DNA of 64,000 bases from Saposhnikovia divaricata (GCA_036435485.1 CM071600.1:54991546-55055545), one strand, 5' to 3'. Positions 10,619 to 23,500 are shown, counted from the first letter of the stretch. The notes: generated from the sequence alone by a model not told the origin. Numbers and translations: made by a program.

Positions 10619-13600
10619 ATGGGATCACTATCTGGTAATTGTGAGATTTTTGAAGAAAAGGAAGAACATAATTACCAAGCAATTCACCGATCAATTGGAC
10701 ATGGCAAAGAGTGGAAATCTCCTATTCATAAACAAGGACACATAAGTTCTTTAGAAGAGGACATCAATAAGCTCTTTGCAGCAGTTAGTAACAAAACTTC
10801 ATCCAAGGGTCAGACTCGGTTTAGTCAAGGAGGTTCAGCTGAACAAAGTAAGAAAGACTTAAAAAAACCAATGAGAGCCAGTACATCTACATCAGGAATT
10901 GGATTTTCTGAGCCAGTGTCTCTAAAGCAGGCACTTAGGGGATTGTGCATCTCTCAGGCGTCAGAAATGGCTGCCATGAAACGTTTATCAAAGATGCCAG
11001 GCTCTCCTTCGATTTCAGAGTTTGGAAGAGTAAGAAGTCCATATAGGTCGGTTGTAGTTGAAGCTGGTGGTTCAGGTCTTCCTGTTGCCGAAGGTAAGAA
11101 AGGCAGACTTGAAATATCTTTGATCTCAGAAGAAAGAACATCAAGTTCATTGGAGAAGGTTCCTCGGCACCTTCAAGAGCCTAAGGCGAAGGCAGTTGGA
11201 CAAAGTGCTGACTCATCTCCTCAAGTTGTGGCCCCAACGACTGCTAAAAAAACTTGGTCACCAAATGAGCAAAGTGATGTCGTGTACACTTCTGCAGAAA
11301 TTGGTAAACGATCTGCGAAGGTAGAGCCCTTAACGGAAGAAATCAGTACATTGTTTACTTCTCTGCCTGGTCATAGTACGGGCCGTAAATCATTCGACCA
11401 GGGAAGAAGCATCACTTATTCTGTTAAAGTTCCTAAAATGGGGAGAAAAGGTAAGAAGAAGAGTTCTTCTCCAATCAGGTTCGCAATCAGAGGAGCACCT
11501 AAGGTAAGACTTAAAGGCAAATTCCAAACTGTTCCTTTTTCATCTGATACAGTAAACTGTAATAAGTTTGGCAAGACAACAAAAAATGTTCCACGTGCAT
11601 ATAAGCCAGTCAGTAGTGGTAAGAGTTTTGTTAAGAATGAAACAAAGCACGTTTCCATCCCAGCTCCTCACATTTCTAGTGCAAATAATGACATCAGTTG
11701 CGACTTAGGTCCCAGTACAAACGAATTGGTATGTCAAAGTTGTCAGTGTTCACTGAAAGATGCAAATAATGTGTCCAAGAAAGACCCTCCAGTGGCATCT
11801 ACAAGTAAAGGCTCTCCAGCCTCTCAGTCGACAGTTGTTGCTCCTGGGTGCAACTCAATGGTCACTGCTGCAAGCAAACCAAACACTGTTTCTTGTAATA
11901 GTTCTATTGTTGCGAAAACGAAAAAGTACTCGGGACCTAGAGAAAAAGGTGATCTATCACAGAGCTCTAAGAGTAGTATCGGTGAATTCAGTAGCAGCAC
12001 TAGCCTCAGGGAAGACAGCAATCTTAGTGGGTCTAGTTTCGGTAACAGGCCTCATATGTCAAAAGATATGAGGTGGGCAGCCATACAGCATGTTTCAAAG
12101 CAGTGTGGATTTCTAGGATTGGGACATTTTAATCTATTAAAAAAACTTGGTGGTGGAGACATTGGTACAGTATATCTTGCTGAACTGATTGGGACGAATT
12201 GTCTATTTGCGATAAAGGTTATGGACAACGAGTTTTTGGCAAAAAGGAAGAAGATACCAAGGGCCCAAACTGAAAGAGAAATCCTGAGAATTCTGGATCA
12301 TCCTTTTCTCCCCACATTATATGCCCAATTTATTTCAGATAATTTATCTTGCTTGGTTATGGAGTATTGTCCAGGCGGGGATCTGCATGTACTCCGTCAA
12401 AAGCAGCCATGCAGATATTTTACTGAACAAGCAGCAAGGTACAGAACACTCTTAAACTTTGTTTTGGATTATGATTTCTTATTACTCCAGGTTATGAACA
12501 ATTGAAGATAAGATACTTAAGAAAACAGTAGTAAACGAAGCTTTTGGTGTTTAAACTTTTATTAGTGTATATGCTGTTTAATTTAGGATTTAAATTACAT
12601 TGACTTTCTGCTCTTCTTCTTTTTTGGTTTTATGACCTTGTGTATTACTGAGATTTAGTTGATAATATATATCACATTCTAGTTTTGATCATTTGTTCAA
12701 TTATGTTACTCAGTTTTGGAGATGTATTACCTTATCACTTCACTTCAGCGTGAATGGTGTTTTTTTTGGCTCCTTAATTTGAACCTGTTCCAGAGAGTTA
12801 TTCTATCATATTTCTCATTTTTTATCCTTCCATTTATTATTTAATGAGATCGACATCTAAATGACTCCATTTGGTCATGCAGATTCTATGTTGCTGAGGT
12901 CCTCCTTGCCCTTGAATACTTGCATATGCTTGGTATAGTCTATAGAGATTTAAAACCAGAAAACATTATGGTCCGAGAAAATGGTCATATCATGCTTACA
13001 GATTTTGACCTCTCACTCAGATGTTCCGTAAACCCAATGCTCCTGAAAACATCTTCCACCGCCATGGAGCCACCACGGATGTCAGGTCCATGTGCAGGAT
13101 CCAACTGCATTGACCCCTTCTGCATGCAGCCCTCTTGTCAAGTCTCATGCTTCAGCCCTAGGCTTTTACCTGCTTCTGCAAAAGCAAGGAGGGTAAAAGC
13201 GGCCGTTGCAGCTAAAATGCGCTCATTGCCACTACTTGTTGCTGAACCAACAGATGCACGATCTAATTCCTTTGTCGGCACACATGAGTATCTTGCTCCT
13301 GAAATCATCAAAGGAGAGGGACATGGGAGTGCTGTTGATTGGTGGACATTTGGTGTACTTCTATATGAACTTCTCTATGGGAAGACACCCTTTAAAGGCA
13401 TAGGAAATGACGAAACATTAGCGAATGTGGTACTGCAGAACCTTAAGTTTCCTGATACACCACTTGTGAGTTTTCAAGCAAGAGATCTTATTAGAAGCTT
13501 GTTGGTGAAAGAACCTGAAAATAGGTTAGGATCACAGAGAGGAACTGCCGAGATTAAGAAGCATCCCTTCTTTGAAGGACTTAACTGGGCACTGATACGT

Positions 13601-13726
13601 TGTGCAGTTCCACCTCAATTACCCGAGCCTTCATATATATTTTCTCCGCATATACAGTCTGAGAAGGGGACCAAGTACCTGGAGTATGGAACTACAGGCG
13701 AGCCCCTAGAATTTGAGTTATTTTAG
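10619..13726 (+). CDS. AGCVIII protein kinase, KIPK/D6PK-like
   Basis: Serine/threonine kinase of the plant AGCVIII family, closest by overall layout to KCBP-interacting protein kinase (KIPK). Two coding exons, 10619-12438 and 12883-13726, join across a 444-bp GT-AG intron to give 887 residues, near KIPK length. The ATG at 10619 (MGSLSGNCEIFEEKEE) was chosen over the upstream in-frame ATG at 10523 because the 32 residues between look non-conserved. The first 490 residues are Ser/Lys-rich and low complexity. The kinase domain shows a glycine loop (LGGGDIG, about 510-516), FAIK lysine (533), YRDLKPEN (catalytic Asp 629), DFD instead of DFG (647-649), a roughly 90-residue insert rich in Cys, Pro and basic residues, then GTHEYLAPE (739-747). 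DFD plus this insert defines AGCVIII. The C-terminal FELF resembles a PDK1-docking PIF motif. Relatives act at the plasma membrane or microtubules in auxin transport and growth; the role here is inferred from family. No break is seen. Confidence 0.9.
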
Positions 13727-14704
13727 TGAAAGAATCATTGAAGAAAAACTATCTTGATACCACTCTCCCTTTGTGTAACTAGTATCCAGTCTCGGGGTCT
13801 ACAATGTAAATTTCACTCAAGATATGAAAAAAGTTAATAGTGTAATTTTTGCCGGTTAGAGTTATTTTTTATTGTTCACTACTCATTCTTCCCAGACTAT
13901 TTCCCTAAAGACCAAGTTTAGAGTCTTATTTACAAATACTTAAGAAAGGAAAGGAGTTGGAGATCATTCAGCTAAGCAAAAGTCACACGATGGTAACATA
14001 AGGCACTATTTTTTTTTATTGATATCCAATTACTAGAGCATTTTTAATGGATAATATAAATATTCACTTATACCTAAAGAATTTAGAAATAATTTAATTA
14101 TCTCTTGCTCCGCACGGATATATATTTCAGAACTTGAAACAAGTTAGTTGACATGTGTAGTACCTTGCATGCAGAACAGAAGAATCCCCTTGTGCCCTTT
14201 TTATGGAGTTGTTTGAAGTTATTGTTTTTGTGCTGACACACCATGGTTGATAAATACTTCCCCTCTTATCTTAATTCTTAGGTTAGAATTACTTTAATTA
14301 GTTAAAACTTAAAACTAATCATCAAATGTAGATGATGAATAGTTACCCTCTCCTGTCCTGCAAAAAATGACTTAATGTGGTCATATATGTAATTTAATAC
14401 TCCGTATAAAATTTGTTTTACATTGCTGAACATAATATACTACTATGATTTATTAAATCCCTCCTAGCACGTTTCAAGGTTTTGAGAGATTTTTCTGGGA
14501 GAGCTGATAAGTAAACGTGGCATGAGAGTTCGATTACATGAGTCTAAAAGTTGGAACCCTGTATCATCACATTTAAATAAATTGGACTCGAAGACAATTA
14601 TCATCCCAAAGACAAGTTTCTATGCATCCACTCTTACTCAAGATGGATTTTCGAATGAGGGGGAGTGTTGAATGTAATATTATGATCCAATCAAGTCCTC
14701 GTAA
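13727..14704 (+). other. Kinase 3' region and intergenic DNA; possible Copia remnant
   Basis: The first 150 bases are probably the 3' UTR. No second gene was recognised. At 14658-14704 the phrase GAGGGGGAG followed by TGTTGAATGTAATATTATG resembles a polypurine tract plus the start of a Copia-type LTR, and the sequence would resume at 37046 after the Tat insertion. This is suggestive only: no Copia protein remnant was found upstream. Confidence 0.35.
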
Positions 14705-14709
14705 CACCT
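14705..14709. repeat. Target-site duplication of the outer Tat element (left)
   Basis: CACCT, matched exactly by CACCT at 37046-37050 beyond the opposite LTR. Five bases is the normal duplication for Ty3/gypsy integrase. Confidence 0.9.
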
Positions 14710-15454
14710 TGTTATAGGGAGAATATTGTATAACAATATTTTGGAGGTTTGCTGGATTATCGGAGCAAAATACGGATATTTTGTTAACAAAAGAAGAACA
14801 AAGGATTAGGGTTTGTGTGTATGAATGTGGCTGAGCTTGATAGGTGTTTTTCAGGTAAACTGTTTCTCATCCGTATCAAGGTGCCTACGTACCCTATTTA
14901 TAGGGATCAAGCCTGACGTAGTTCTTGGGCCACAAGTTACCTAGGCGGGCTAGGGTTTTAGGAGATAAGCCAAAGTCCAAGCCCATGTAACTAGGGCTGA
15001 CGTGGCAATGAGTCACCAGTCCTATCCATGATCCATGGTCTAGCTGTAGAAACCCATGGCCTCGAACGGATAGGTTTGGAATGAAAGATCCATCAGGGCC
15101 CTTGCATGCGACCATGAGAGGCCTGGCCATGCGAAGCGACCCCTGTGCTTAGCTACTCATGCGACCTTGAGTCTGGCCATGAGCCTTCCAGAGGAGAGAT
15201 GATGATCTCGTTGTAAGTGACAGATGTGATACAAAAGCGAGGCGCCACAAAGCGAGGCTCAAAGAGGCGAGGCGCAATTATGAAGCGAGCGAGGTGCTCC
15301 TGTGATAGAAATATTATTGCCAAGGTATGCTGGGCTGATTCCAATAATGGGTTTTAGTGACCCAATCTTCATCTTCTAGGCCCATCATAGATTATGAACC
15401 ATCAATTTAGCTAATCAAATCAATTTAGCCATTATGCCAGATTTGGGCATAACA
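14710..15454 (-). repeat. Outer element 3' LTR
   Basis: 745 bp, starting TGTTATAGGG and ending GGGCATAACA on the plus strand, the same length as its partner at 36301-37045. Six single-base differences were counted by eye. The minus-strand TATA box CTATAAATAG lies at 14903-14894, confirming that the element reads right to left. Confidence 0.92.
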
Positions 15455-15470
15455 ACTACCCCCGAGTCCA
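15455..15470 (-). promoter_or_regulatory. Polypurine tract of the outer element
   Basis: Immediately inside the 3' LTR the minus strand reads GGACTCGGGGGTAGT. A G-rich purine stretch abutting the 3' LTR is where plus-strand DNA synthesis is primed. It is short and interrupted but correctly placed. Confidence 0.6.
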
Positions 15471-15666
15471 TATTGCCATTGGAGATGCGATGTGGACTCA
15501 AAGAATACGAGTTGTCACCGCGAAGCGAGCCCAAGAACAGATATAACCGTTGGAGCAGTCGCGACCCCAAGAATTTGAAAGGTTTTGACAGCTGTTGTGT
15601 CTCGAGATGTGTGTCCAACGAACGAGATTTCAACACGTGTCCCATGTCTTTCTCTCTCCTGATGGC

Positions 15667-16159
15667 TATATATACCCCTGTCACTATCATTTCCTTTTTT
15701 ATTCTCACAAACACATTGTCGAAGTGCCGTCAGTTTGCTCCCAGATCAAACGCAAAGAATTTTCAGGCTCTATCACCAGCGATCCCGAATTTCTTCCGAT
15801 TTATTCAACCTTCTTCAAGAAAAAGTAAGTCTTTTTCCTCTTCTTGCATTCAAATTATTGTTCTTCATTATAATTGCATGATTAGATAGCTTAAATTGCA
15901 TGCGATGCGAACCCAAATAACTGCGATCCCAAAATGCCAATTTTATGATGCGACCCGTCCTCGCTATTGTAGGAGTGCGATCCGTAATTACTTAGATAGA
16001 AACATAGGTTAAGAACGCTAGCCTTCCCCTTATGATTGCGACCCCTCATATTCTCTGTGAACGATGCGAGAACACATAGAGCCTTTCTGTTCGCTTGTTT
16101 CTTTCCTCCTTCATTTGTTTTCTGTAAGGGCACACACTTAATCATTTCACCCTTTTCAG
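15667..16159 (+). promoter_or_regulatory. Promoter, leader exon and leader intron of the outer antisense gene
   Basis: A plus-strand TATA box (TATATATA, 15667-15674, in GGCTATATATACCCC) sits between the 3' LTR and the antisense coding region. About 30 bp downstream begins a plausible leader exon ending AAAA|gtaagt (donor GT at 15825-15826). The acceptor, CCCTTTTCAG at 16150-16159, is directly followed by the ATG at 16160. So the antisense gene appears to have its own promoter and a 335-bp leader intron, independent of the LTRs. Promoter and splicing are inferred from consensus only. Confidence 0.55.
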
Positions 16160-18707
16160 ATGTCTCAAGACGATAGTTCAAGGACACCTTCTCCCATGCC
16201 TCATATACAAATCAGCGATGCTGCAGCAGCCAACATCGCAAAAGCTACGAGCACCAGCGAAAGTTCATTCAAGTTATACTTCGACCCTCTATGGTCTAAC
16301 GAAGAATATACCCGCGAAGTGCCTCTGATTTCGTGGAGAACAAAACACCCTTCAAGCTCGCGGGATCAATCCCTGGATGTGCTCCCGGCTGAGAACGAGC
16401 CTCACACCATGACTGATATCGAACATGACCTAGAAACTTTGACAAAGAAAGGAGATGAACTCAGCGCTAGGGCAGCGGAAATTCTCTCCAAAGTGCCTCC
16501 ACCACGAACCATGCCTCCATCACAAACCGTATCGCCCATTCACATAAGTGATTCTCCAACAGATTCATTAGGCGATGCCTATTATGACATCGAGGGAGGT
16601 GCTGATAACGAAGCCAACTCTGATGACTCTGACTACGAAGAGCCTTCCTCTGATGATGGCGGCCTCGATGAAGTAGCCAAGGTCGTCAATTTCACTGATT
16701 ACAATTACATACCAGAAGCTTCTCCCGAGCCTTACGAACCAACTCCCCAGCCTGAGCTAGAAGGGACCATATATGTTGGCGGTCCTCGTCCTGAAGACAT
16801 CGAACCAGGTTCGAAAGTGAAACCCGGCCAACCTCGCGTCTTAGGCTGCAGGGATCTGTCAACGACCCTAGATACAGAATCTTTGGCTAAGGCGGTCGAC
16901 ATTTTCAGGCCAGAAGGCAAAATTATTCTCCCTAAGTCTGCGATGCGATGCTACCGCTTCGATCATCAAGAGAATGGTGGCAGAGTGCCTCGAATGGTTC
17001 TGACTTCGGCAATGATGAAGATAGGCGTATCCTCTCCCCTTCACCCTTTTATTAGGGATGTTTGTGAAACGTACCATCTTGCCCCGATTCAAATAAATCC
17101 CAATGGCTACAGAGCTATGATTGCCCTTTACATCCTTTACCACAAGCTCGGCTATCCTGAGTTGGATGCGAGGACCATGGGCTATTTTTTGCAATTGAAG
17201 CGATGCGGGGCATCAGACTTTGGCTACGTTTATTTCTCCATGTGGCCAGAGTTTAACAAAAAAGAACTGTATCATAGTGCTCCAAGTAATGCCGGATCGT
17301 GGAAAGGTCCTTATTTCTATGTCCACGACGTGCCTAGAGTCAAAACTTCTTTTAACTATCTTCCAGGTATGGAACTTATCCTTTTAACTTCATCCTCCTT
17401 TCATTTGATCCATACACTAAATCGTCCTTCCTGAGATCGCAGTTGGTCAAGTGCGAACTGTCCTGAAGGGCGAAGAGAAGCAACGTGCTGACGACGTGCT
17501 GAAGACCCCACGAGAGGCCCGCAACATTAGAACTCTTCTTTCCCTAGAGAACCTAATTGAGTGCGGTTTTTTGAAAGAAGGGGTTGGTCTTCCTTCGAAA
17601 ACGAGGACCTCAAGAGCGAAGAAGACCTCCTTGAAAAGAAAGGCTCGCGAGGAGGCCTCGTCCTCTCGAGTTGTTGTTACCACAAGCGAGGGTATTCTCC
17701 TCGTTATAACACGATCATTACTCCGTCCTCGCTAACTTTAACACTGCATTCATCCTTACTGCTCTTGCATTTGCATAACTTGTATTATTATGCTTCTAAT
17801 GTTATTCTACTTCCATTTTTCAGGTATGTCGGGTAAGAGCGGCCGTAGACCTCCTTTCCTCCAAAAGAGCGGGGCCATCCCCGTCGCAAAGACTGCTCCA
17901 ATCCCTCCTAAGCCAAAAACTGCTGAACTGCCACCTCCTCCACCTTTATCGCAGAATACCGAGATCATTCAGCAAACCCAGGGTACCCCTGAGGATCACA
18001 TCTCCAAGAAGGCCAGGAAGGATGAATCTGTGCTTCCTGCTCCTAAGCACCCAGCCACTGCTACCCCTGTTCATCACCTCTTTGCGAAGCATGGGTATAA
18101 TCATGCTACCGAAGAGGAGTGTACGAGCTGGGTGGGGGCCGAGCTGATTGATAATGCCGAGTCTCTGTCCAAATGCTTGTCTGAAGCGTTCATCCGTCAA
18201 ACTTCTCATCTTAAGGAGCTGAAGACCCTTGCTTCCGTTAAAACCAAACTGGAGAAGGAGGTCGCAGTCCTCAAGTTCCAGAAGGAAGAGGACAAGAGAT
18301 CGCTGATGAAGACTCACATACTCGCCCTCGAAACAGAAACTGCTACTCTGCGATCCGAGCTCAAGAAAATAACTGATGAGAGGAACACATTCAGCAAATC
18401 CCTGAAGGAAGCAGAGGAGCTCGAGGAGATTCTTCGTAGAGAGCATGGGGAAGAGGTCGGTAAGCTGAAGAAGGAGCTCGAGGCTGCCAAGCTTGATCAT
18501 GATGCTGTAGTGGAGGCTGCCCAGGTTGAATTTATGAAGACCTTTATCCGAAGAGTTCCTGACTTTGACTGGGAGAAGCTCGGGCCTGGAAATGCTGAGT
18601 TCGCAGAATCTCTTCGCAAAGAGATCGAAGAAGAGGATGCGAAGGAGGCAGCCAGGCTCGCTAGCGAAGCCACACAAGCCAAAGCAGCTGAAGCCGCAAA
18701 GCATTAA
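16160..18707 (+). CDS. Antisense gene of the outer Tat element (transposase_28-like domain, coiled coil)
   Basis: An intact spliced gene antisense to gag-pol. Exons 16160-17366, 17443-17691 and 17824-18707 are joined by T-rich GT-AG introns of 76 and 132 nt. The phases match at both joints and the total, 2340 nt, gives 779 residues without an internal stop. Residues about 1-230 are acidic and Ser/Pro-rich. A folded region follows (about 250-405), with HPFIRDVCETYHLAP and PNGYRAMIALYILYHKLGY resembling the plant 'putative gypsy type transposon' domain (PF04195-like). Exon 3 encodes a long Glu/Lys/Leu coiled coil and an Ala-rich acidic tail. Antisense genes of this kind are known from Tat elements such as Grande (gene 23). 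Their function is unknown to me; regulation of the sense transcript or a packaging role is speculation. Confidence 0.75.
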
Positions 18708-19176
18708 ATTATTCCTTTGTTTCTAAATATCGAACTGGGGATGCGGACACCCCTTGAATGTCTCGCAGCATGTAATATTATTTTGTTTTAACTCTGATAA
18801 CACCTTAACTCTGCCAACTGCGTTGGGATCGCGTAGCGACCGTCTGATTATGGATTGAAATCGCTTTTTACTTTTCCATCCTGTGTTGTTTATTTTTGCA
18901 CATAACATGTTGCCTGAGTAATTTAGCTTCGCTTCCTTAATACTTTGACTTCGAGATTATATCTTTATTCCATCTTTGCATGTTAAGTATTCTTGAATAG
19001 TGCTAGATTTGCATGCCTTTGCTTAGATTCCTTAGATTGTTGTAGCAGTAACTTCCAATGCGATCCTTGCATCGTTGAGATGGCTTGGACCTTAGTATGT
19101 TAATGTTAACAAACAAGCAAGTACATTTTAAGTGCACAATAAAAAGTAATTCGTAAAGAAATTGAACTTTTATATT
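18708..19176. other. 3' non-coding part of the outer element
   Basis: Sequence after the antisense gene and after the integrase end on the opposite strand. No frame is supported. It probably holds the converging 3' ends of the sense and antisense transcripts. Confidence 0.5.
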
Positions 19177-19307
19177 GATAAACGGGGCGAAGCCCAAACA
19201 AGCTGACAAGCGGGGCGAGGCCCAATAAATGATAAAATGGGGCGAGGCCCAATAGTTGATAAGTGGGGCGAGGCCCAAAAAGTGATAAGTGGGGCGAGGC
19301 CCAATGT
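19177..19307. repeat. Five ~27-bp tandem repeats with a GGGC-GCCC hairpin core
   Basis: Units start GATAA or GACAA at about 19177, 19205, 19231, 19258 and 19284, each containing GGGGCGAGGCCC (first copy GGGGCGAAGCCC). The core can form a small GGGC/GCCC hairpin. The array lies just past the pol 3' end, the hypervariable region where Tat elements are known to acquire tandem repeats. Confidence 0.8.
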
Positions 19308-19409
19308 CATTACATCATAAAGGGAGGGTGTCAATACGACCACTACCTCCCAGTATTTTGTATGAATTTATTCATGCGAAATAGATAGAAACTACCAGGA
19401 GCGATGCCT

Positions 19410-20585
19410 TCACTGATAGTATTTGCGCAAATGTTCCGCATTCCAAGCTCGCGGAATGACCTTATCCTTCATGTCTGTGAGGTAGTAAGTTCCCTCTGAG
19501 AGAGTAGCATAGATTTTGTAAGGCCCTTCCCAATTAGCACCAAAGACACCATGGCCCGGGACCTTAGTGTTAGGCATGACTCTCCTAAGCACGAGGTCAC
19601 CTGTCTTTAAAGAACTTGCTTTGACCTTTCCATTATAGTACCTCGATGTCCTCTGTTGGTAAGCCGCGAGGCGAGGCTGAGCCTCGCTTCTTGTTTCTTC
19701 TATCATGTCTAAGTACAATCTGTGATTGACCTCGTTTGCTGCGGGATCGTAGTGTTCCCTTCTAAACGACCCGGAGCCCACTTCAACTGGGACCATGGCC
19801 TCGCAACCATACGTTAGGGAAAAAGGAGTCTCTCCAGTTGTGGTCCTTGGGGTCGTGTTGTATGACCATAAGACCCTTGGTAATTCTTCAGGCCAATTGC
19901 CTTTGCTCTCCTCTAACTTGGCCTTCAAAGTATGTTTGATGATTTTGTTGATGGCCTCAGTTTGACCATTTGTCTGGGGGTGACTCACAGCTGAAAAACT
20001 CTTCTTGATCCCCAGGTTCTCACAGAATTCTTTCATGTCCTTGCTATCAAATTGCTTTCCATTATCTGATATGAGCTGATAAGGAATCCCATAGCGACAC
20101 ACAATTGCCCTATACACGAAGTCCTTGAGTTTCTTTGCAGTAATAGTGGCAAGTGGCTCAGCCTCGGCCCACTTGGTGAAGTAATCAACAGCCACAACTG
20201 CGTACTTGACACCTCCTTTAGCTTTAGGTAGCTCCCCAATTAAGTCAATGCCCCACATAGCGAAGGGCCATGGGCTCGTTAGCGAGGTGAGGTGGGATAC
20301 AGGAGCGGTGCTATAGTTAGCGATCCTTTGGCAGTTATCACATCTTCTAGCGAACTCAAAAGCATCTCTTTTCAAAGTAGGCCAGTAGTACCCTTGGCGA
20401 AGAATCTTTTGGGCTAGAGAACTACCCCCCGAGTGATTGCCACATATTCCTTCATGAACTTCTCTGAGAATGTAATTGCATTCTTCTCCATCCACACATC
20501 TTAGGAGCGGGGTGTTGAACCCTCTTCTATACAGGACCTCGTCATAGATGACATAGCGAGCCGCCTGATATTTGATTTTTCTTGC
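19410..20585 (-). pseudogene. Integrase segment of outer pol
   Basis: C-terminal part of the polyprotein, which inserts the cDNA copy into the genome. The zinc-binding HHCC module is visible (VHEGICGNHSG then CDNCQR). The catalytic core shows the first Asp in AVDYFTKW, the second in SDNGKQF and the Glu in NGQTEAINK, so DDE is complete. The C-terminal part contains LKTGDLVLRR and NWEGPYKI, typical gypsy integrase tail motifs. It is open from 20585 to a stop at 19410. It is cut off from the upstream frame by an in-frame TAG at 20588-20586 and a frameshift near 20730, so it cannot be made as part of an intact polyprotein. The TAG replaces a position where Gln is expected. Confidence 0.85.
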
Positions 20586-23500
20586 CTATTTTCTGTCTTG
20601 AGGCAGGGTTCCACTTTTCACATACTCCCATATAGGGGTCATCCAGGTCGACCCTGGGGTCGCTATCCCCATAACAAACTCCTCTGGCACACTGGGCTTT
20701 GTTTGAATTTCCAGTGGAATAATTCCAAGTAGGGTGGCCTCGCGACCCCAACTTTGCTAGTGCGTCAGCCCCCTGATTCTTTTCTCTCCTGATGTGAACC
20801 ACTTTGATGTTGTTGAATTTTTTAACCAATCTTTGTGCACATCGCAGATATAGCTCAATCTGCTCACCCCTAGCTTGCCATCCACACCATAGCTGATATG
20901 CTACCAACATAGAATCGCTGTATGCAGTCAGATTCTCCACCTTCATCTCCAATGCGAGTTTAAGACCAATGATGAGGGCCTCGTACTCTATTGCATTATT
21001 AGAGGCTTCAAAAGCAAAATGCACTGCACTTTTTATTTTGCGACCCTCTGGTGTTACCAACTCGATGCCAGCCCCAGCTCCTTCCTTATTTGATGCTCCA
21101 TCAACATATAATTCCCACCACGAGGCGGAATTTTCTTTATTGGCCTCGCTAGATGCGGTCTCTGGGATCGCTATGATAGCCAACTTATCTTCCTCAGACT
21201 GAGGAGGGAATTCCAGAATGAAGTCTGCAAGTGTCTGACCTTTAATGGGACCACGAGGCTTGAACTCAATATCAAATTGGCTGAGTTCCACTGTCCACTT
21301 CAACAATCTTCCTGAGGATTCTGGCTTATGCATTACCTGCCTCAATGGATAGGCTGTGCGAACCTCAATGCTATGGGCCTGAAAGTAGGGTCTCAATTTC
21401 CGCGAGGCCAGCACCAGGGCATAGGCTAGCTTCTCCATGTTTGTGTAGCGAGTCTCAGCATCTAACATCCTTTTGCTAACATAGTACACAGGATACTTAA
21501 CTTTCCCCTCCTCGCGAACTAGCACTGCACTGACCGCATGTTCTGACACCGCGAGGTAGACAATGAGAGTCTCCCCGTTCTTGGGCTTAGATAATACTGG
21601 TTGCGAGCCAAGTTGCTCCTTGATGTTCTGAAAAGCCTCCTCGCATTGAGGGGTCCACTCAAAGTTTTTTCCAACCTTCTTAATTGCTTTAAAGAACTCA
21701 TGGCATTTATCCGATGATTTAGAGACGAACCGGTTAAGGGCTGCGATCCGTCCCGTTAGACTCTGAACTTCCTTCACACTTCTTGGGGATCGCATGTCCA
21801 CCAAGGCCTTTATTTTTGCAGGGTTCGCTTCAATTTCCCTGTGATTGACAATGAACCCCAAGAACTTTCCAGACTCAACTCCAAAAACACACTTCTGTGG
21901 ATTGAGCTTCATTTTGTACTTCCTCAGTATACCAAACATTTCAGCGAGGTGGGCGATGTGATCCCCAGCCTCTTTGGATTTTACCAGCATGTCATCTACA
22001 TAAACTTCCATTGTCTTCCCAATCTGCTTCTCAAACATCATATTAACGATCCGTTGGTAGGTAGCCCCAGCATTAAGGAGACCGAAGGGCATCCCTATGT
22101 AGCAATAGAGACCTCTATCCGTGATAAACGAGGTATGCTCTTGATCAGGACCGTACATGGGTATCTGATTGTACCCAGAATAAGCATCCATGAAGGAGAG
22201 AAGTGCATGCCCTGCTGTTGCATCCACTAGCTGATCGATCCTTGGCAATGGGAAACTATCTTTTGGGCAATGCTTATTGAGATCAGTGAAATCCACACAT
22301 GTTCTCCATTTCCCGTTTGGCTTCTTCACGAGGACTGGGTTCGCGAGCCAGTCAGGGTAGAATGATTCCCTAACGAGCCCGACCTTAAGTAGTCTATCCA
22401 CCTCTTCTTTGAGAGCCTCGGCTCGCTCTCCACTTATGGGCCGTCTTTTCTGCCTAACACCTTTTTTGCTTGGATCCAAGTTGAGCCTATGACACATCAC
22501 ATTAGGATCGATCCCAATCATGTCTTCATGCGACCAGGCGAACACGTCAAGGTTGGCCTTCAGAAAAGTGACCAATCTCTCTCTCAGATCAGGGTTGAGT
22601 TGCGACCCTATTTTCAACACCTTTGAAGGGTCCTGCACATCAACAAGAATAAGGATCGTGTCTTCAGCTGCCCCAGTTCGCTCCACATGCTCTGGGATGC
22701 GAGGATCCAGGTCTAGATCATATTCACGAGCCTGACTCGATTCTGCCTCGCAGGGGTTGACACCTGCGTGCCCATACTCCTTAACAACAGTTGTTGTCTG
22801 TGTGATACCATCTGGCAGTTCTGTCAGTGTAGATGTTTCTTTGCGAACCCATTTTCCCTTTCGGGCTCGCACAGCGGCCTGCTCGGGGCTCTCCTCGCTA
22901 TCACTATCTGTAGCCTCTTCAACGATCCCTTCCTGGAGAACCATTACTGGCTGCGAGGTTCCCATCATCAAAGCACCTGGTACTGGTTCTACCTGAATTC
23001 CCAAATTATCAAAATAACCAGCTGGGAGTTCCTCAATCGATATAATGTTGCATTCATTTGAGGGTCGCGAGGCCGATTTGTGAGCCCTATCTTCCTCCTC
23101 GCTTTCCATCCTGTCTACCATAGATATGCCACCCTTTTCAGCGGACTTAAGGGCCTTGTTGTAACATTCTCGTGATTCATGCTGCGCCCCCTTGACACAT
23201 CCCACTCCATTTGGGGTAGGAAACTTCATGGAAAGATGATAGATATAAGTAACCACCCTCATTTCCTTAAGTATGGGCCTCCCTACAATAGCATTGTATG
23301 CTGAAGGTTGATCCACCACCATGAAGTCTGCGATCTGGGTAGTGATGCAGGGCTCGTCTCCTAAAGTAACAGGAAGTCGTATGAGACCCTTGACACTCAC
23401 TGAGGCTCCAGTAAAACCATACAAGTGTCCTACAGTTGGGATTAGATCTTTGTCCACGTAGCCCATCTTTTGGTAGACCTCGTATGTCAGGAGATTCACA

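Noticed and set aside
14894..15344. Short minus-strand frames repeated at 36485-36935
   Set aside because: Inside the two outer LTR copies; no retroviral motif, and equal in both only because the LTRs are equal.
17946..18704. 252-residue minus-strand frame opposite exon 3 of the antisense gene
   Set aside because: Shadow of a codon-biased coiled-coil coding region; Leu/Cys/Phe-rich without domain features.
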